From UBA1206 sp041672465 (GTDB lineage: Bacteria > Bacillota > Clostridia > Oscillospirales > CAG-382), in NCBI GenBank assembly GCA_041672465.1, contig JBAYZO010000058.1, positions 1 to 9,302 on the forward strand: a DNA stretch of 9,302 nucleotides. The letters are read 5' to 3'. The notes beneath the pieces were generated by a model. The model made no database searches. It worked only from the letters and a program-made list of their open reading frames with translations, and was not told where the DNA came from. Shown here in pieces: positions 6,705 through 9,302 of this stretch. The translations under genes were made by a program, and so were the position numbers. How positions within the stretch are numbered: position 1 is the stretch's first letter; each line of letters opens with the position of its first letter.

Positions 6705-8213
6705 TCAGCCGAAGTTTTCAAAAGTGTCTATAACTTCCTGAATTTTTGTGGTTACTTCGCTTTGAATAGCGTCGTAGCGGGAAGAATAAATGTTTGTGGT
6801 AGCCGAGGCGCAGTCGTTTATAAACGTGTTAAGCGAGCCAAAGGAATAAATGACCGCCGGTTCGTAAACGCGGTTGTTGAAAATTAAATCCAGCGCGAAT
6901 TCGCCGTCATCATCGGGGAATTTTCTGGCTTTTAAGACTATTTCATAATAGTTTTTCTTAACCGTGTCGGTGGAGGAGGCGGCGAGCGCTTCAGCGACGG
7001 CGGCGGAAGCGTCGGGGTCTTCGACTTGATTGTGTATGCAAATGCAGGAGGCGAGAATAGCCGAAACAATGTTGTAATATTCTTCCTGATTTTCGTCATA
7101 CTTGGGGTTTGGGAGTATCCCGTACTCGGAGTCAAAATCAGAGGAAAGCTCTTTCAGGTCAACAATTGAGAGGGATCTGAACAGCGCTCTGTTTTCACCC
7201 GTGGCGGCGGTGGCGGCGTAATATACATCGGGGTACGCCCCGGCGAGGGTGCTTACATAGCTTTCAATTTGAATTGTCGAGTTCGGATCGGTAAAAATCT
7301 CCCGTATTTTTTCCACGACAGACGCGGCGCGGGTGGATGTCGGCGCCATATAGGGGTAATCGTTGCTGTCCTTTTCGGTAAGCCTTTCACCGGCGCTTAT
7401 AAACATTGTTGTGCAGTAGTTGGTGTTCATAAACAGACCCCAGTTGTCCTTGAAGGTCATTCCGTCAGAACCGTCCGATTCGTAAGTCGCGAGTTTAGCG
7501 TTTTGATACATTTTGTCAAAAGTCCATTTGTTGTCTTTGAGCAGCTGATAAGGGTCATCCATCCCGGCGGTGTTTTTGACAATGGTCTTGTTAAACACCA
7601 GCGCGTGGGTGCAGTCAAAGGTTAAGAGGGAAAAGTCCCCGGTTGAAAAATAAAGCTTATGGGCGACAGATAAGTCGCTGTTTGCCCTTTGGTCCCAATA
7701 ATCCGCGTCAAGGCGGATAATATCGGAAAATTCGTTAAGGTCGATAAGCGAGCCTTCCATGGCTAAAGTCGCCGCGAAAGGCATGTAGGGCATAATGATA
7801 TCGTATTCGCCGTTGCCGAGAATATCAATACGGGCGTCGGCAAGCACGTCGTTAACCCTTACTTCCTCAATCGTGCAGTTTAAAAGGTTTTGAACAAATT
7901 CGTTTCTTTCCGCGATAGCGGTATTCAGAATGTCCGGGTTATCCGGGTTTTCCATGATCTCGGCGGATTGGTACCGTTTGTTTGTCTCGCCGCTGTAAAC
8001 AAGAATCTTAATTGTCCGCTCTCCAAGGTCGATATCCCTAAGGTGCCCATAGATATCGGCAGCCGGTTCGCTTGACGTTCCCGAAGTATCGGGCTCGCTG
8101 ATAGCGGAAGATTTGTCTTCCGAACCGTCGGAGGGTTCGTCGCCTTTGCCGCACGAAGCCATTGCCATAAGAATCATGACGGCTACAAGTATAAAAGCAA
8201 GCAGTTTTTTCAT
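6705..8213 (-). CDS. Extracellular solute-binding lipoprotein, orphan
   Basis: A 502-residue surface lipoprotein. It begins with a signal peptide (MKK, then a hydrophobic core at residues 4-19) ending in a lipobox MASC, so Cys 21 should be lipid-anchored after signal peptidase II cleavage. An acidic Ser/Asp/Glu/Pro linker runs from 22 to about 53. The mature domain, with IKILVYSG at 68-75 and EYDIIMPYMPFA starting at 136, fits the family 1 ABC solute-binding fold. Many clostridial proteins of this type are annotated as carbohydrate binders; the ligand cannot be read here. The start is set by AAGGGG at 8222-8227, eight bases upstream. ATGs at 8219 and 8252 are less well placed. It has its own promoter and terminator and no adjacent permease or ATPase, so it must borrow a distant transporter or act as a sensor. 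Family assignment rests on overall pattern, so it is less certain than the lipoprotein call. Confidence 0.85.
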   Translation of the reverse strand: MKKLLAFILVAVMILMAMASCGKGDEPSDGSEDKSSAISEPDTSGTSSEPAADIYGHLRDIDLGERTIKILVYSGETNKRYQSAEIMENPDNPDILNTAIAERNEFVQNLLNCTIEEVRVNDVLADARIDILGNGEYDIIMPYMPFAATLAMEGSLIDLNEFSDIIRLDADYWDQRANSDLSVAHKLYFSTGDFSLLTFDCTHALVFNKTIVKNTAGMDDPYQLLKDNKWTFDKMYQNAKLATYESDGSDGMTFKDNWGLFMNTNYCTTMFISAGERLTEKDSNDYPYMAPTSTRAASVVEKIREIFTDPNSTIQIESYVSTLAGAYPDVYYAATAATGENRALFRSLSIVDLKELSSDFDSEYGILPNPKYDENQEEYYNIVSAILASCICIHNQVEDPDASAAVAEALAASSTDTVKKNYYEIVLKARKFPDDDGEFALDLIFNNRVYEPAVIYSFGSLNTFINDCASATTNIYSSRYDAIQSEVTTKIQEVIDTFENFG

Positions 8214-8221
8214 ACGCATTA

Positions 8222-8227
8222 CCCCTT
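8222..8227 (-). promoter_or_regulatory. Ribosome binding site that selects the lipoprotein start
   Basis: AAGGGG on the minus strand. It is 8 bases from the ATG at 8213 but only 2 from the ATG at 8219. The first spacing is usable and the second is too short, which also gives a clean MKK signal peptide. Confidence 0.75.
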
Positions 8228-8242
8228 TTTTAATTTGGATTT

Positions 8243-8271
8243 GTTTTATCATAATAAGTAAAAAATGTCAA
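8243..8271 (-). promoter_or_regulatory. Promoter of the solute-binding lipoprotein gene
   Basis: On the minus strand, consensus TTGACA (8271-8266), 17 bases, then TAAAAC (8248-8243), matching the -10 consensus at 4 of 6 positions. A TG one base ahead of the -10 box gives an extended -10 element that offsets the weaker hexamer. The start point would be near 8236, only about 20 bases from the coding start. Confidence 0.65.
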
Positions 8272-8439
8272 GTTTTTTTGCCGGGAGCGCAAATCATTAT
8301 GCAGTTTTACCCATGGTGAATAAATTTTAGGGTTTTTCTTAAATATTTGGCGATTCAACCGGGGTAACCCTTAATAATAACTAAAGTTTTACCATATCCG
8401 TCAAAGATCGAAAAAATTATATACTTTTAATCTATAATA
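8272..8439. other. Divergent intergenic region with no recognised element
   Basis: AT-rich DNA between the promoters of the lipoprotein gene and phoH. It contains short symmetric patches such as GGGTAACCC near 8369 and CCATGG near 8312. I found no long dyad, tandem repeat, tRNA-like fold or coding frame with a ribosome site. Confidence 0.4.
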
Positions 8440-8448
8440 TGATATAAT
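8440..8448 (+). promoter_or_regulatory. Extended -10 promoter of phoH
   Basis: TGATATAAT: a perfect TATAAT (8443-8448) with the TG extension. The region 17 bases upstream (TATACT, 8420-8425) matches the -35 consensus at only 3 of 6 positions, as is common for extended -10 promoters. A second TATAAT at 8433-8438 lacks both a TG and a -35 and is less likely to be used. Transcription would start near 8455, about 40 bases before the coding start. Confidence 0.65.
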
Positions 8449-8494
8449 GCAAAAAAATATTAGTTTACAGCGGTATTAAAAAATGGGAGAGCGT

Positions 8495-9302
8495 ATGGGG
8501 GAAACATTTGAAAAACGAATAGAAAGCCTTAACCTTGACTTTTTGTTAAAGCTCTTCGGCACGCTTGACGGAAACGCCGATATTTTAGAAAAAGAGTTCG
8601 GGGTGCGAATTTCAAGCCGCGACGGCGAAATCCGGGTTTCGGGCGAGGTGCAGTCCGGGGTGGAAATGGCGTGCGAGGCGGTCAAGCAGCTTGAGGGGTT
8701 GTCAAAGCTTGAGGAATCGATAGAAGAAAACACGGTTAACTATGTCGTGTCCATGATAAAGGAAAACAAACAGTGCGAACTGCAAGGCATGTACGGGGAC
8801 TGCATTTGCTTGACCGGCAAGGGAAAGCCGGTTAAGTCAAAAACGGTCGGCCAGCAGAAATATGTTGACGCCATTAAAAAGAACACCATAACTTTCGCCG
8901 TCGGCCCCGCCGGAACGGGGAAGACGTTTCTCGCGGTCGCCATGGCGGTCACCGCCCTCCGGCAAAAGCAGGTGTCGCGGATAGTCCTCACCCGCCCCGC
9001 GGTCGAGGCGGGGGAAAAGCTCGGGTTTCTCCCCGGGGATCTCCAGCAGAAAATAAACCCCTACCTCCGCCCGCTCTATGACGCGCTGGGTGAAATGCTC
9101 GGCGGGGATTCATTCTCGCGCCATATGGAAAAAAACATTATTGAAATCGCGCCCCTCGCCTATATGCGCGGCAGAACGCTTGACGATTCTTTTATTATCC
9201 TTGACGAGGCTCAAAACACCACGCCGGAGCAGATGAAAATGTTTTTGACCCGTCTGGGGAACAACTCAAAAGCCGTTGTGACGGGCGATATAACTCAAAT
9301 AG
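8495..9302 (+). CDS. phoH: PhoH-family ATPase (3' end cut by window edge)
   Basis: The first 269 codons of a PhoH/PhoL-type protein; the family is usually about 320-330 residues, so some 50-60 are missing. An N-terminal KH-like RNA-binding region (about residues 25-60, containing FGVRISSRDGEIRVSG) precedes the PhoH ATPase core. The core carries Walker A GPAGTGKT (137-144), the TRPAVEAGEKLGFLPGD segment typical of the family, Walker B SFIILDEAQ (232-240) and a TGDITQ motif at the right edge. PhoH proteins are cytoplasmic ATPases linked to RNA metabolism and ribosome maturation, often beside ybeY and era; those genes would lie beyond the window. The start at 8495 has GGAG five bases upstream. 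The in-frame ATG at 8483 has no ribosome site. In many clostridia yqfC and yqfD precede phoH, but here an unrelated divergent lipoprotein gene does. Confidence 0.96.
   Translation, partial: MGETFEKRIESLNLDFLLKLFGTLDGNADILEKEFGVRISSRDGEIRVSGEVQSGVEMACEAVKQLEGLSKLEESIEENTVNYVVSMIKENKQCELQGMYGDCICLTGKGKPVKSKTVGQQKYVDAIKKNTITFAVGPAGTGKTFLAVAMAVTALRQKQVSRIVLTRPAVEAGEKLGFLPGDLQQKINPYLRPLYDALGEMLGGDSFSRHMEKNIIEIAPLAYMRGRTLDDSFIILDEAQNTTPEQMKMFLTRLGNNSKAVVTGDITQI

Noticed and set aside
7269..7625. Plus-strand open frame inside the solute-binding lipoprotein gene
   Set aside because: It is a shadow of the lipoprotein frame with no ribosome site or known motif.
8214..8252. Longer lipoprotein start at 8252 (13 extra residues)
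   Set aside because: The extension would cover the promoter's -10 box and the ribosome site, and it would put charged residues ahead of an already complete MKK signal peptide.
8318..8378. Short symmetric patches and GGGTAACCC in the phoH/lipoprotein gap, considered as a terminator or riboswitch
   Set aside because: Stems are only 3-5 pairs with no following T run or recognisable aptamer pattern.
8476..8991. Minus-strand open frames opposite phoH
   Set aside because: They are antisense to the conserved PhoH coding sequence, Ser/Arg-rich, and show no domain.

Overview
The window looks like chromosomal DNA from a Gram-positive clostridial Firmicute, possibly Oscillospiraceae/Ruminococcaceae-like. 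Clues are the intermediate GC content with AT-rich intergenic stretches, strong AGGAGG-type ribosome binding sites, sigma-A-type promoters, a Gram-positive style lipoprotein with a low-complexity Ser/Asp/Glu/Pro linker, and a heterodimeric multidrug-type ABC exporter. The genus assignment is inference. No tRNA, rRNA, CRISPR array, insertion sequence or phage gene was seen.

Left half (1-6643): an export module organised around one regulator. On the minus strand, running off the left edge, is an MMPL/RND-superfamily membrane transporter (start at 2146). Divergent from it, on the plus strand, is a TetR-family regulator (2393-2959) followed by two ABC exporter half-transporters (2997-4763 and 4760-6643, overlapping by 4 bases). 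The intergenic region holds an exact-consensus promoter for the regulator operon (TTGACA, 17 bases, TATAAT). A weaker candidate promoter for the MMPL gene faces it, with overlapping -10 boxes. An imperfect 34-base dyad covers the strong promoter's -35 box. The simplest reading is that the TetR protein represses itself, the ABC pair and perhaps the MMPL pump from one operator, until a toxic or signalling ligand is bound.

The two ABC subunits carry complementary changes. The first has Asp instead of the catalytic Glu after Walker B and Asn instead of the switch His, but a canonical SGGQ signature. The second has canonical Walker B and switch His but an altered signature (SAGQ). Paired together they give one competent and one degenerate ATP site, as in known heterodimeric exporters (BmrC/BmrD, TM287/288 class).

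Right half (6644-9302): a strong hairpin at 6647-6672, orientated to stop minus-strand transcription, separates the ABC operon from a convergent single-gene unit. That unit is an orphan extracellular solute-binding lipoprotein (8213 down to 6705) with its own promoter and terminator and no permease or ATPase alongside. Divergent from it is phoH (from 8495, cut by the right edge), behind an extended -10 promoter.

I see no clearly undescribed system. The most interesting points are the shared divergent control region, the possible functional link between the two pump types, and the isolated solute-binding protein.
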